Shown here: positions 32,465 to 43,872 of the stretch, piece after piece
Numbering within the stretch: the first letter of the stretch is position 1
Layout: each line of letters opens with the position of its first letter
Assembly: GCA_037962975.1 (NCBI GenBank)
Contig: CM075676.1
Coordinates: 93,814,001 to 93,878,000, forward strand
Length of the DNA: 64,000 nt
Reading direction: 5' to 3'
Source of the DNA: Clitoria ternatea
Lineage: Eukaryota; Streptophyta; Magnoliopsida; Fabales; Fabaceae
Notes under the pieces: generated by a model
Told to the model about the DNA's origin: nothing
The model's input: only the letters and a program-made list of their open reading frames with translations
Database searches by the model: none
Made by a program: the position numbers and the translations under genes

Positions 32465-32739
32465 AGACCAGCTCCAGAAACCCTTCGCAAGCTTTTATTT
32501 TTTGAATTTTGTTAATATTGCCTTGTTCCAGGATAGGCTCTGGATTTTTATTAATATTGGCAATATTCAATAAAACATATTTCCTGCAAATGTATACTTG
32601 TCCATAGATGTAGTGTTTAAGTCCGTCGTATTTATGCCTTGTATAATGATATTGAGAAAGCGGAATATTCATCTGAGGACTTAATGAAATATGACTAAGT
32701 AAAACGAGACGGAATAGCCTTTTTGCAATTCTGGTGAAG

Positions 32740-33410
32740 TAAAATTCAGTGAGGAGGCGAAGTAGCCTCTTAGGAATTTCAATGAAACAAATTCAGTAAT
32801 GGGGCGGAGTATCCTTTTTGAGAATTTAACTGAAGTAATTTCAATAATGAGGCGTAGTAACCTCTTGGGAATTTCATTGAAATGATTTTAATAGCGAGGC
32901 GTAGTAGCCTCTTAGGAATTTAAAAGGAATTGGATTCCGTAAGAAGGCGGTGTGGCCTCTTAGGAATTTAAAAGGAATTGGATTCCGTAAGAAGGCGGTG
33001 TGGCCTCTTAGGGATTTCAATGAGATTGGATTCCGTAAGAAGGCGGAATAGCCTTTTAGGAATCCCCAAGAAATAGATTCCGTAAGGAGGCGGTGTAGCC
33101 TCTTAGGAATTTTGATGAAACGGATTCCGTAAGAAGGCGGAGTAGCCTCTTAGGAATTTCAGTGAAACTAGATTCCGTAAGAAGGCGGAGTGGCCTCTTA
33201 GGAATTTCAATGAAGTTGATTCCGTAAGAAGGCGGAGTAGCCTCTTAGGAATTTCCATAAGTTGTATTCCGTAAGGAGGCGGAGTAGCCTCTTAGGAATT
33301 TTAGTGAAACTAGATTCCGTAAGAAGGCGGAGTAGCCCCTTAGGAATTTCTAAGGAATTGGATTCCGTAAGAAGGCGGAGTAGCCCCTTAGGAATTTTGA
33401 TGAAGCACAA
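32740..33410. repeat. 48-bp tandem array (GGCGGAGTAGCCTCTTAGG units) in the Tat element
   Basis: About 14 imperfect units of 47-48 bp, each with AAGGCGGAGTAGCCTCTTAGGA and ATTCCGTAAG. The phrase GGCGG recurs at 33184, 33231, 33279 and 33326. It lies between the integrase end and the antisense gene's stop, the usual place for tandem arrays in Tat/Ogre elements. The interval 32465-32740 is 3' sequence of the antisense gene. Confidence 0.88.
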
Positions 33411-33584
33411 TTTTACAAGTGTTGAACTTACTTGAACTTGTTGGGTAGTGCTTGAGTTTGTTACTCATATACTCCGTAAAACATTGTAGTTAGGCGGAGT
33501 CAAGCTTTGGATGGAGTGTTCATCCTTTTGAACTTGGATCGGAGTGTAATTCCTGATCAAATGAAAATTGTTGAATCCAGGATT

Positions 33585-34225
33585 GCTATGGTGCAGCATA
33601 TAGCTGTGACACCGATTCATCCTGCAAGAAATTGGTTAAACCTTCGAGGCGGTATGGTGCAGCATATAGCTGTGACACCAATTCATCCTGCAAGAATTTG
33701 GTTAAACCTTCGAGGCGGTATGGTGCAGCATATAGCTGTGACACCAATTCATCCTGCAAGAATTTGGTTAAACCTTCGAGGCGGTATGGTGCAGCATATA
33801 GCTGTGACATCAATTCATCCTGCAAGAAATTGGTTGGATTTTGGGGTTAGCGTGGTGCAGCATATAGCTGTGACACCAGCTCTTCCCACAAGAAGCCTGT
33901 AGGACCTTGGGGGTGAATTAGTGCAGCATATAGCTGTGACACTAGTTCATTCCATAGGCGGCCTGTAGGACCTTAGGGTCGGTATGGTGCAGCATATAGC
34001 TGAGACACCAATCCTTTCCCCCCAAGGAGTTTTCTGTACCTTAGGGTCGGTATGGTGCAGCATATAGCTGAGACACCAATCCTTTCCCCCCAAGGAGTTT
34101 TCTGTACCTTAGGGTCGGTATGGTGCAGCATATAGCTGAGACACCAATCCTTTCCCCCCAAGGAGTTTTCTGTACCTTAGGGTCGGTATGGTGCAGCATA
34201 TAGCTGAGACACCAATTCCCCAAGG
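33585..34225. repeat. About 66-bp tandem array (TGGTGCAGCATATAGCTG units) in the Tat element
   Basis: About ten units of 64-68 bp, each containing GGTGCAGCATATAGCTG(T/A)GACACCA. The first four start at 33590, 33656, 33722 and about 33787. The later units share a different spacer (CCCCCCAAGGAGTTTTCTGT), so the array has two subfamilies. 34226-34522 is non-coding sequence next to the integrase stop. Confidence 0.88.
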
Positions 34226-34522
34226 AGTTTTTGTTGACTCCATTTGTGAAGCGGCGTTGCATGTTGGTTGATCTTTATGGAATAAAGAGTTATGCGTTTG
34301 TGCTTCAATTTTAGAGTCGTTGTTTTATCTGCATGGGAACAAATTCTGCCATGGATAATCAGTTCAAAGTTAGAGTGAAGATTAAATGCAGGAAGGCATT
34401 TCATTGAGAATGGAATTACATAAAAGATTGAGTTGGGATATATCTTTTCGAAACCTTTTCAAGGAAAGCATACAGAGGAAGATCCTTGAGTTAGGAAGAA
34501 AAGATCATACCGTATTACCCAA

Positions 34523-37375
34523 CTAACTGTAATATATGCGTAAATTCAAAATGTTCCATTTATTTCTGACCGGAGTACCATCCAAGTTTTCTAGGCGGTA
34601 TGTACCCTTGCCCAAAACCTCGATGACTCGGTATGGACCTTCCCAATTTGGTGCCAATTTGCCTTGGTGCGCAAATTTGTTGCCAATGTTGGCCCTTCTC
34701 AGGACCAAATCTCCCTCTTTGAAACGGCGTTCGCACATGCGTGCATTATACCGTTTGGCGGCCTTTGCTTTGACAGCTTGATCTCTCACAAAGGCTTCCT
34801 CTCTTAACTCCGCCAAAACCTCCAATTCGTGTGCGAGGTTCTGTTGATTGGCTTCCTCATTGAAATGGAGGACTCGAGCTGAAGGAGCTGTTAATTCTAT
34901 GGGAATAACAGCCTCGACTCCATATGTTAGCCGATACGGAGATTCATTTATGGTGGAGTGTGGGGTAGTTCTATATGCCCATAAAACATGGCATAACTGA
35001 TTTGCCCAATCTCCCTTTGCCTCACCAAGGCGTTTTTTGAGGCCCTTCAAGATTTCTCTGTTGGCGACCTCTGCTTGTCCATTGGTTTGAGGGTGTTCCA
35101 CAGAAGAGAAAATCTGCGTGATGCTGAGATTTTCTAAGAGTTCAATGAACTTGCGATCTGTGAACTGGGTGCCATTATCAGTGACTATGCGTTCAGGGAC
35201 TCCGAAACGTGCAATGATATTCTCATAAACGAATCTTCGAGTCCTGGCTGACGTTATGTGCACCACTACCTCTGCCTCAATCCATTTGGTGAAATAATCA
35301 ACACCAACTATCAAGTATTTGATACCGCCGGGCGCAGTTGGGAATGGACCTAGAATATCCATGCCCCATTGATAGAAAGGCCAGGGCGTTATTGATGATG
35401 ATATTTCCTCGGCTGGAGTATGGTGAAAATTCGCGAATCGTTGACATTGATCGTATTTTTGAACATATGAGGCAGCGTCTTGCTTCATAGTGGGCCACCA
35501 ATACCCCGCCCTGAGTATTTTTCTCACTAAACTCCGTACCCCTGGATGATGTCCACACTGCCCTTCATGGACTTCTTCCAAAACAGCTGGCACCTCGTTT
35601 TCATTTATGCAAATTAAGTATGGGACAGATATTCCTCGGCGGTATAGCTGCCCATCCAGGAGTGTATAATAGGGTGCCTCCCTCCTTAGCTTCTTTCGCT
35701 CAAGATCATCCGTGGGTAATTGTCCATTAACAAGATAATGAACTATTGGTGTTACCCAGGAGTTGTCATCAACGGGGCGACTTTTAATCATATGAATTGA
35801 AGAGGGAAGGGATATACTTGGCTCCACCAGAGTACTCTGTACAACCGTGGTTGTGCACCCCGCCTTCTTTGTGCTGGCTAACCTGGACAGGATATCAGCA
35901 CGTGTATTTTCTTCGCGAGGTACATGCTTGAAAGTTACTTCATCGAAGCGCTGTTTCAACTCATTGACGCAGTCCAGATATTGTTGCAGTAGAGGTTCTT
36001 TAGCCTGATACTCACCAAGAATTTGTGAGATGACTAGTTGAGAATCACTGCATAGGGTGACAGTTTTGGCCCCAATATCTTGTGCTGCTCTGAGTCCGGC
36101 TAAGCAGGCTTCATACTCCGCCTGATTGTTAGACGTAGTGAAGGTAAAGTGCAATGAAATTTCAAGATGTACCCCATCATCACTTTCTATAACGATTCCT
36201 GCCCCACATCCTTTGCTGTTTGAAGACCCATCGACGTATACTGTCCAGTGTGAATGATCTGCATCTGGGCTAGAGCCTGTTAATTCAACTACGAAATCTG
36301 CTAGGACTTGTGCCTTAATAGCAGTTCTTGGTTCGTAGGATATGTCGAATTCAGAGAGCTCTATGGCCCATTTGATCATCCTTCCTGCCAAGTCTGGCTT
36401 GAACAATATAGTACGGAGTGGCAAGTCTGTGCGAATCAGGATGGGATGTGCATGGAAATATGGTCTTAGACGTCGCGAGGCCCAAACAACTGTAAGTGCT
36501 GCCTTTTCAATCTTCTGATAACGACACTCTGCACCATGCAATGTTTTACCAGTGAAGTACACCGGTCGTTGGCCTTCGACTGTTTCTTTGACCAGGGCCA
36601 CTGCCAGCGCTTCATCTGAAACAGACAAATAAACGATGAGTTGCTCACCTGGGCTTGGTTTTACCAGGATTGGAGGGCTGGCTAAGACATTTTTCAAGCT
36701 CTGGAAGGCCGCCTCTTGCTCTGGGCCCCAATTGAATTTCTCATCCTTCTTCAGCATCTTGTATAAGGGGAGAGAGCGATGAGCCATTTTTGGCATGAAT
36801 CGTGCTAGAGCAGCGATTTTGCCATTGAGGGATTGTACCTCTTTCAATGTTTTGGGGCTCTGCAACTCTTGTATCACACGACACTTGTCAGGATTAGCTT
36901 CTATGCCTCTTTGCGTTAACATGAAACCCAAAAATCTTCCTCCAGGTATAACAAATGTACATTTTAGTGGGTTGAGTCTCATGTTGTATTGCTGCAAGCG
37001 TTGAAAAATGAGGCGTAGGTCTTCAACATGGTCTCCTCCCTCTGGAGTCTTGGCGATGATATCATCAATATAAACCTCCACCAGCTTTGTGTGCATGCCC
37101 TCAAAGACCTTGTTGATCATACGCTGGTAGGTGGCCCCAGCGTTCTTCAGCCCAAATGGCATGACATTGTAGCAAAAGACTCCTCTGTCGTTGATAAATG
37201 CTGTTTTCTCCTGATCATCCTCGCACATTGGAATTTGGTTGTATCCGGAGTAAGCATCCATGAAGGATAGATACTTGTATCCTGATGAATCGTCAACCAG
37301 TCTGTCAATGTTGGGGAGAGGATAAGGATCTTTGGGACAACATTTATTCAAATCCACGTAGTCTATGCACATGCG
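34523..37375 (-). pseudogene. pol: Tat pol: reverse transcriptase, RNase H, second RNase H, integrase
   Basis: 949 codons are open from MCIDYVDLN to the stop at 34523. Reverse transcriptase: catalytic Asp 39 (SFMDAYSG) and YIDD at 101-104. First RNase H about 215-365 (NWGPEQEAAF, VLADFVVEL). Second RNase H about 376-500: Asp381 (YVDGSS), Glu421 (NNQAEYEA), Asp443 (CSDSQL). Integrase: HHCC region about 602-645, DDE residues Asp672 (GMDIL), Asp732 (TDNGTQF), Glu768 (NGQAEVANR), and a C-terminal GPY/F module (LAPNWEGPYRV). In the HHCC zinc finger the first Cys is replaced by Tyr (KYDQCQRF, residue 640), a one-base G-to-A change. Joined in frame to the upstream protease region except for a TGA at 37376-37378. 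Catalytic residues otherwise appear intact. Confidence 0.9.
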
Positions 37376-38530
37376 TCATTTGCCATTGGCTTTCTGCACC
37401 ATAACCACGTTGGACAGCCAAGAAGAGTAACGGAGTTCCCTGATGAACCCCGCCTTAAGGAGCTCTTCGGTTTGTTCGCAAGCAGCATTTTGCTTAGCAG
37501 GACCCATACGCCGTTTCTTTTGTGCCACTGGCTTAGTTTCAGGATACACCGCCAGGCGGTGGCAACAGAAGTTAGGATCCATACCAGGCATGTCTGCGGC
37601 TGTCCAGGCAAAAATTTCCTTGTACTCATGGAGGAGTGCAATCAGTCTTGCTTCCATGTTAGGCTCCAATTTGTCATTGATGTTAGTGATTTGCTCCGGG
37701 GTGCTGCCCAGAACAATAGGCTTGGAACCACCATCAGGAGTTGGTTTCAAAGGGTTCAGTGGGTCTATAGAAGACTCCGCCCTGGGATCAAGATCCACCA
37801 AGTTGACGGATGCCGCTGCACTGTTTCCTTCGTTCAATTTTCTTTTCTTAGACATGGTTTCAAGTTTCACTATGTTAAGACTTAAATTGTAACAATAACG
37901 AGCCATCTCCTGATCACCCCTGACAGATGAGACTTGATTATCTTTATCGATGAACTTGATTAACAAGTGGGGAGTTGAAACGATGGCTTCCATGGCATTC
38001 AGAGTAGGCCGCCCAATGATGCCATTGTATGGGGATTTAACATCAATGACAAGAACCCTGGATTTCACAGTCCTTGCTCCAGGTTCACCATCGAAGGTAA
38101 TCCTTGTGTCCAAGTAGCCTTTAGTAGGCTGTTTGGCGCCATTAAAAGCTGTAAGGTCCTGTGTGTAAGGCTGCAGATCAGCGTCAGTCAGTCCCATGCG
38201 TTTAAAACAGTCATAAAAAATAACGTCGCAGGAACTTCCCTGATCGACTAGGATGCGTTTTACATCCATATTAGCGATCACCGCAATGATCACTACCGCA
38301 TCATCTCCCTCAGGAATGGTTGGGCCAAAATCATCATCTGTGAAAGTTATAGGCGGAGTCTTAACTCCATCCCTGAATGGGCGATATTCTTTGTTCTTGC
38401 CCTGCACAGATAAGATCATACGATGATGATTTTTCCGGGCGGTGTTTGAGGGTCCGCCTCCTGCGAAGCCTCCAGCAATCATGTCCACCACCTGCCTTTT
38501 ACCTCGTGACCTAGGTTCAGGGCTCGGTTC
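37376..38530 (-). pseudogene. pol: Tat pol: aspartic protease and linker to reverse transcriptase
   Basis: Same reading frame as gag and the downstream polymerase. The protease active-site motif is VDQGSSCDVIFY, where many relatives have D(S/T)GSS. Then comes the flap/GRP region (YNGIIGRPTLNAM) and a linker leading to the start of reverse transcriptase (FIRELRYSSWLSNVVMVQKANGK). It is bounded by in-frame TGA codons at 38531-38533 (upstream) and 37376-37378 (downstream). The second stop falls exactly where the family has a conserved Trp codon, a single-base transition. I note the breaks only. Confidence 0.85.
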
Positions 38531-40030
38531 TCATTGGGCGGACTCCAGAACATTGCCTTTTTGTTTCTCTGACACCGCCGTACGTTTTGGTTCCCGAGTA
38601 CTATCGGGATCCGGAGAACGATCACGATGTCGTTTTTCAAACTTCTCAGGCTCATCATGAGATTTGCCTTTGAACAAGTAATGTTTCAGTTTACCTTCAC
38701 GAATGAGCACCTCAATGGTATTTTTGAGTTGCTTGCATTCTTCTGTGGTGTGGCCAACTGACTCATGGAATTCACAATATTTCTTTGGGTTTCCCCCGCG
38801 CCTGATTGGGGGTGGACGTTGAATTCCATAAACATTGAGGGTGGTCCATCCTATCTCACGCAAGATTTGCTCGCAAGGTGTGTTCAGTGGTGCATAGTGA
38901 GCAAAATTGAATACACGTCTGTCTTGCTGTTTGAAAGGTTGGTTCCCTACTTTGTCCCTTTGGTGGGACTTGTCATTTTTCAACAACTTCTCTTTCCCTT
39001 TGTCATGAGGTGGAGTTGCAGGGGATGGTTTACTGCGAGATGCAGTGGCTTCCAAATGCATCTCGATACCCACGTACTTGGACGCCTTCCTGCGAAATTC
39101 CTCCATCGTGGTTGGAGGTCCCTTTGCCAAAGACAAAGCGAAAGGTGACTTTGGTTGCAGAGCTTCTATGAGAATATGCAACTGGATTGCCTCAGTCAGA
39201 TCAGGGACCATGGCTGCCTCCTTGTAAAATCTCTTAAGGAAATCCTTCAGAGATTCTTTGTCGCCTTGTTTGATCTGAGCCAAGGTATGAGAGGTTCTGG
39301 GTGCATCCCTGGAGATCACGAAGTGGCTTCCAAAAGCTGAGGCCAGCTCCTCCCACGAATCAATGGAACCTGAAGGTAAGCTCTTGAACCAACTAAGAGC
39401 TTCGCCTGTAAGGGTTCTGGGGAACATTCTGCACATGACATCCTCCTCAGCTCCTAGAAACATGGCCTCGTAGATGTAAGCATCTAAATGCTTAGAGGGA
39501 TCTGTTTCCCCAGTATATTTTCCTATAGAAATGGGCTACATAGTTTGCAAATGTCTGGGTACAAGTGCATTCATGAGCCTTTTAGAAAATAGGATACTCA
39601 TCTTATATCCTGAGGGGGATGCATTTGAGCCTGTTCTCCTTCCTTCTTGATGCTGAGCATTCACCAGGGGGAGGCTTCGTTGCTCCTCTATGTATGTAGG
39701 AATACGAGAGTAGTGAGGAGTACTTGATTCCTCTTGCATATGTGGTTCATGATGTGGCTGTCTTGCGGGACCAGCTTTTTCATGAACTGTGTTTGCTTTT
39801 TCACGACGAAGTTCCGCAAGTTCTTCTCTCAACATTCGAATTATGTCATCTCTTGGATCTGGAGAATTAGCTTGCACTGCTTTTTTCTGAGCATCTTCGT
39901 CGAAGTTAAGACGTCTGGGATTGCGTGGAGGAGAATCCTCGTTCTGCATCTCTGGTCCTTGTCTCTCCATTGATGACGAAGATTGATCAAAGATTGTGGG
40001 ATTACCAAGTTTACAGGTCCCACTGGGCAT
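38531..40030 (-). pseudogene. gag: Tat gag (capsid/nucleocapsid), interrupted by a stop
   Basis: Gag packages the element RNA in cytoplasmic particles. The frame is open from inside the primer-binding site (40030), but the first likely start is an in-frame ATG near 39970 (MERQGPEMQ). An in-frame TAG at 39536-39538 separates the N-terminal part from the retrotransposon-gag capsid region (GEALSWFKSLPSGSI, then FLKRFYKEA). Near the end, a knuckle-like C-x2-H-x4-H-x4-C motif (YCEFHESVGHTTEEC) precedes the TGA at 38531-38533. No frameshift separates it from pol, so the family appears to use a single gag-pol frame. Confidence 0.85.
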
Positions 40031-40035
40031 GCCAA
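40012..40035 (-). other. Candidate primer-binding site of the Tat element
   Basis: On the minus strand, TGGCATGCCCAGTGGGACC begins 6 nt inside the 5' LTR (which ends at 40041). It starts with TGG, as a site complementary to a tRNA CCA end must. I cannot name the tRNA. The open gag frame begins in this sequence. Confidence 0.5.
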
Positions 40036-40040
40036 TGAAC

Positions 40041-40931
40041 TGTTCTTTACAGGGGGTGTAGAAGTATGCTTGTAGAACAACTCAAAATATACGTATAAAT
40101 GTGTTCTTGATACAAAGCAATATGCGTATAAATGTAAATACGGAAAGTCTTTGTATGCTGAGGCGGAATGCAATGTACTCTGGGGCGGTGTCACAGTCCG
40201 CCTGACGGGATCTTTATTGCCTTGACCCGATTGGGGGTGGTACCTGCAATCGTTCTCCGACGCTCAAGTCAGTATTTCAGAATACTTAGAGACTTAGAAA
40301 GACAGTCAGAGAGAATTATGCAAGTAAGAGAGTGTAAAGTTCAGAGAATGGGAAAAAGATCCCTTATACCTTTTCGAGAGAGGTTTATATACCTGTTACT
40401 GGTGCTCCATTATTGGTAGGACCCGCTCCTTGTCTTCAGGCATAATGCTGAAAAGGTAGTGGGTCCCTGCGCCGTTTACATGCACCATTATTGTAGTAGG
40501 TATCACAACTTGTCTGGAAAGCGTTAGTGCTTTAATATTTTATTGTTATTTCCCTTTATGCGTGACAGCGTGATTCCCATTATTAACCTCTCAAGACAGA
40601 GTCAATCTCGTGCCGGGGTTGTGAGTATGGGCTCGCTACGCAGTAGGGGAAATTCGGTATTCCGCCAATATTGAGCCTATGGCTTGGCGGAGTAACAACT
40701 TTGGCGAGGTTACATTCCTTGGCGGAGTAACATGCCTGGACGGAGTTACATTCTTTGGCGGGGTAACGTGCCTGGGCGGAGTTATGAGCCTTGGCGGCGT
40801 TACTTGCCCTGGCGGTCTGCACTTCGTATAGTATTTGTAGTGTATTTGAAGAGTACTTCTCTTTATTCAAAACGCTGATCTGGCAAGGCATTAAAGCCAT
40901 GCTCTTGGGGGCCGGTGTTAGGACCGGATCA
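40041..40931 (-). repeat. 5' LTR of the Tat element
   Basis: 891 bp, the partner of 28161-29051. Differences I can see by eye: T/C in the TATGTGTATA stretch near 28244/40124, A/G near 28767/40647, and C/T near 28944/40824. That is about 99.7 percent identity, pointing to insertion well within the last million years at usual plant rates. Confidence 0.92.
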
Positions 40932-40936
40932 TGAAC

Positions 40937-41484
40937 ATTATATCTATATGAACTTATCTAATAATTGGTAAAATAAGAATTTGTATTTATAAAATTATAT
41001 ACAAGATATTCACCAGAATGCACAATTAGTTGTTGGTGAAAGATAGTGTAAAAATAATAAAAACATATAAACTAATAATAAATATAAATAAAAGCGTTAA
41101 AATTAGATTTTATTGTCTTCCCTCTCAAATATTTGTTATTATACTTAGCATGTTTGTACAATCAATCAAATCATATAGCATAAATTTCACTAAACTCGAT
41201 TCCTCGATGAATAGATCCTACGTACTTTCCCTAAATATTGATTTCTTCACTATTTGATGAAAATCATTGTATTAGGTATTGACCTTAATAACCAATAAAT
41301 TTAACTTTATCCCTAGACAAAGAAAATAATGGTCATTTCGTTCTTCAACCACTCAAAAATCCTAAACACACGTGAATCATTCTCCCGTTTGAAACATATA
41401 TTAGGCATATGAAACGAAATATTAACATTGATAAAAATGCATAAATCATACAAAAATATTCAATACAAAGTTAAAGAAGAAATG
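40937..41484. other. AT-rich intergenic DNA
   Basis: Nothing recognised between the Tat element and the next repeat block. Confidence 0.5.
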
Positions 41485-41892
41485 TGTTACACCCAAACCT
41501 AACAAAAGGAGGGTTTAACCACCCATTCTCATATGGACTATCCTAAAAACAAAGAAAATACAAAATGATCAATGGAAAGCAAGAGAAAAGGAAAGGAAAT
41601 TGGAAGAGACCTCTTATCTTCAAGCTTCCACACGCTGTCAGAGAGCCTTCACTCAGTGTTCCTACCCCTTCCATGATCCAAAGATCCTCTAATCTAACTG
41701 AAATTCATTTGTATGGCTTTTGGACGAAATAGATGTGTGCTACTGTAATGTCCCCTTACCGATCCTAAGGTTTATCCCAAGGTCAGATTAAAATCGGGGT
41801 AATTTTTTATTTTTAAAACACCCCTGGTGATAAACAACAAGAACCTATGGTTACGTCACTAAAAACCACTCAAAACCTTCATTTTTGGCTCT

Positions 41893-42010
41893 TGTAATTG
41901 ATTACCAGGGTCCTAAAATGATGGTAATCGATTACACTCGGTTGGTAATCGATTACCAGGACCACAGAATGGTGCTAGTCGATTACAGGAAAGACTATAA
42001 TCGATTACGC
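41893..42010. repeat. Cluster of palindromic TAATCGATTAC motifs
   Basis: Five copies or near copies of GGTAATCGATTACCAGG lie at 41893, 41923, 41944, 41973 and 41996. The core is a perfect palindrome. I associate this motif with legume LTR elements. Confidence 0.7.
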
Positions 42011-43812
42011 CATGTCAAAATACAAAAATTCTACAGAATTTGGCATCTCCACAACTTCCGCTCTACCTATTTTATCCGTGTTAATTTCAATTTCTACGAG
42101 TTTTCATGGGCACTATGTTTTCCTCATTCCGAACTTGTTGGCACAGTCTGTACTCAAAAATCCCTTCATACGAACAAGATATACACAAAAATGCATTTTG
42201 GTCAAATCCTACCTACTTCATCACCTAAACTCATTCAAATGCAACCTAACCTTAAATCTCTTCACACATACTACCTAATTAACAACATATATCTATGTAT
42301 TGGGAAAAACATAACACAGTCCCTATCGCAACAACTCATATTTAATCAATTCATCTTCATTTCTTTACAACATCATGCTCGATTCATCTATCTCATTAAC
42401 ATCGAGATAAATTACGAAAACCACAATAATATGATTACTTCATCAATTCTTGTAATCAATTCTAATAATATCAATTTCATCATCAGTTCAATTAATGTCA
42501 ATCTCATAATCAATTCAAAGAACATCATCATCGACTCTCAATCAATCATAATAATACCAGATACTAAAAGGATCGGTTGTCAGTTAAGGTCCCACCTGAC
42601 ATCCTACCTAGTCCACCGAGTCCTGTCTGGCTCCCCACTCACCATTGGGTCCTACCTGACCACTAGGTAGCTCAACTAGACCATAATCGACCAATGGAGC
42701 CAAAAATGAAGGGTAATCTATATCAATCGGCCGTCCATCACACAACATGCTTATATAACATTTATAAGTCATTAACAACATAATTGCATCCACATTTCTC
42801 ATTATCACTTTAAATAATTCATCAAAATAAGTCTCGACATTATAGCCATCGCCTTGGGATATCCACATTCGTCACTCAAGCAAATATTAATCAACAACAT
42901 CGTTTATATTTCTCAATTCATGGGTATAACTCAACAATTTTAATTCATCAATTCATGATTCATAATTCATCACTATTTTCATATTACAACCATCATATAA
43001 ACAATTCTCATTGCAATTTCACATTCAACCTTATATCATCAATTTCATATCTTAAATTTACATGACCACGATGGTTATCTCATCTATATTTTCAAGCAAG
43101 TCATCATCCGTCAATCTCATGCAATTATTTAATTCTACTATTATTCTCATAGACATATATATATATATATATATATACACCTTTACATATAAGCACTACT
43201 TACTTAACTATTCTACTATTTCTCCTAACTGCCAAAATCGGTTTCAACAACTATTTCCATTAATTTATATACTGCGTACACCCCCTACCTCAATTCTGCA
43301 CTTTCAAAGCTTTGAATCAAGCGTCGCCTTTTGCCAAGTTCTCTAGAATCTATTACGAACTATATTTAATGCATCAGCTTTTGAACCTAAAACCTATTAT
43401 ATCCAAACGACCCCAAATACATATTTAGAGTTCTCGAAACTCACCTTTGTCACTTTCGACCTCCATTTTCAAGTTTTGTCTCGTTTGAGGGTTTTCCGAC
43501 CTTCGGTTCAAAACCTAGAAATACCAAAATCGTCACCCATTAGTTAACTATCAATGTCCATGATGCCATTACCCTTTTTCAAGCTCCAAAATTGTCATAA
43601 AATTAAAAATCAAAACCCTTCAAGAATACCCCAACTCTGCCTAGTGAGAGAAAGAGAAGAGATCACGAAATTAATGGTACCTACGTGTTGGTCCCGCTCC
43701 CGTGATTCCAAAAACACATTCAATTTCAGGTCTCAGTAACAAATCATCCTTGAATTGTGTGAACACCTCTTTTATTTTTATTTTTATTTTTATTTTTTAT
43801 TTATGTTTTCTA

Positions 43813-43816
<4 letters not shown>

Positions 43817-43872
<56 letters not shown>
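43817..43872. repeat. (ATT)n microsatellite
   Basis: About 18 uninterrupted ATT units. Shorter (AT)n runs occur at 43157-43176 and 46077-46111, and another ATT run near 48403-48440. Confidence 0.95.

Larger units (their letters stand above)
28161..40931 (-). mobile_element. Tat-lineage Ty3/Gypsy retrotransposon, complete structure, recent insertion
   Basis: 12,771 bp, flanked by TGAAC (28156-28160 and 40932-40936). The two 891-bp LTRs differ at about three positions, all transitions. In element order (right to left): 5' LTR, primer-binding site, gag, protease, reverse transcriptase, RNase H, second RNase H, integrase, two tandem-repeat arrays, a gene on the opposite strand, purine tract, 3' LTR. 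A second, archaeal/plant-type RNase H and an antisense gene between integrase and 3' LTR are hallmarks of the Tat clade (Retand, Grande, Ogre relatives). Gag-pol is one frame broken by three stop codons, so the copy cannot make its full polyprotein. A plant genomic element with no envelope gene. Confidence 0.93.

Noticed and set aside
32740..33410. CRISPR-like array
   Set aside because: Units are contiguous tandem repeats without unique spacers, inside a plant retrotransposon.
33507..34404. Repetitive peptides at 33.5-34.4 kb on both strands
   Set aside because: They are translations of the 66-bp tandem array; frames are open on both strands because the unit lacks stops.
28161..40931. Endogenous pararetrovirus or enveloped retrovirus
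   Set aside because: The gene order, dual RNase H, integrase and LTRs fit Tat-lineage Ty3/Gypsy; there is no coat, movement or envelope gene.
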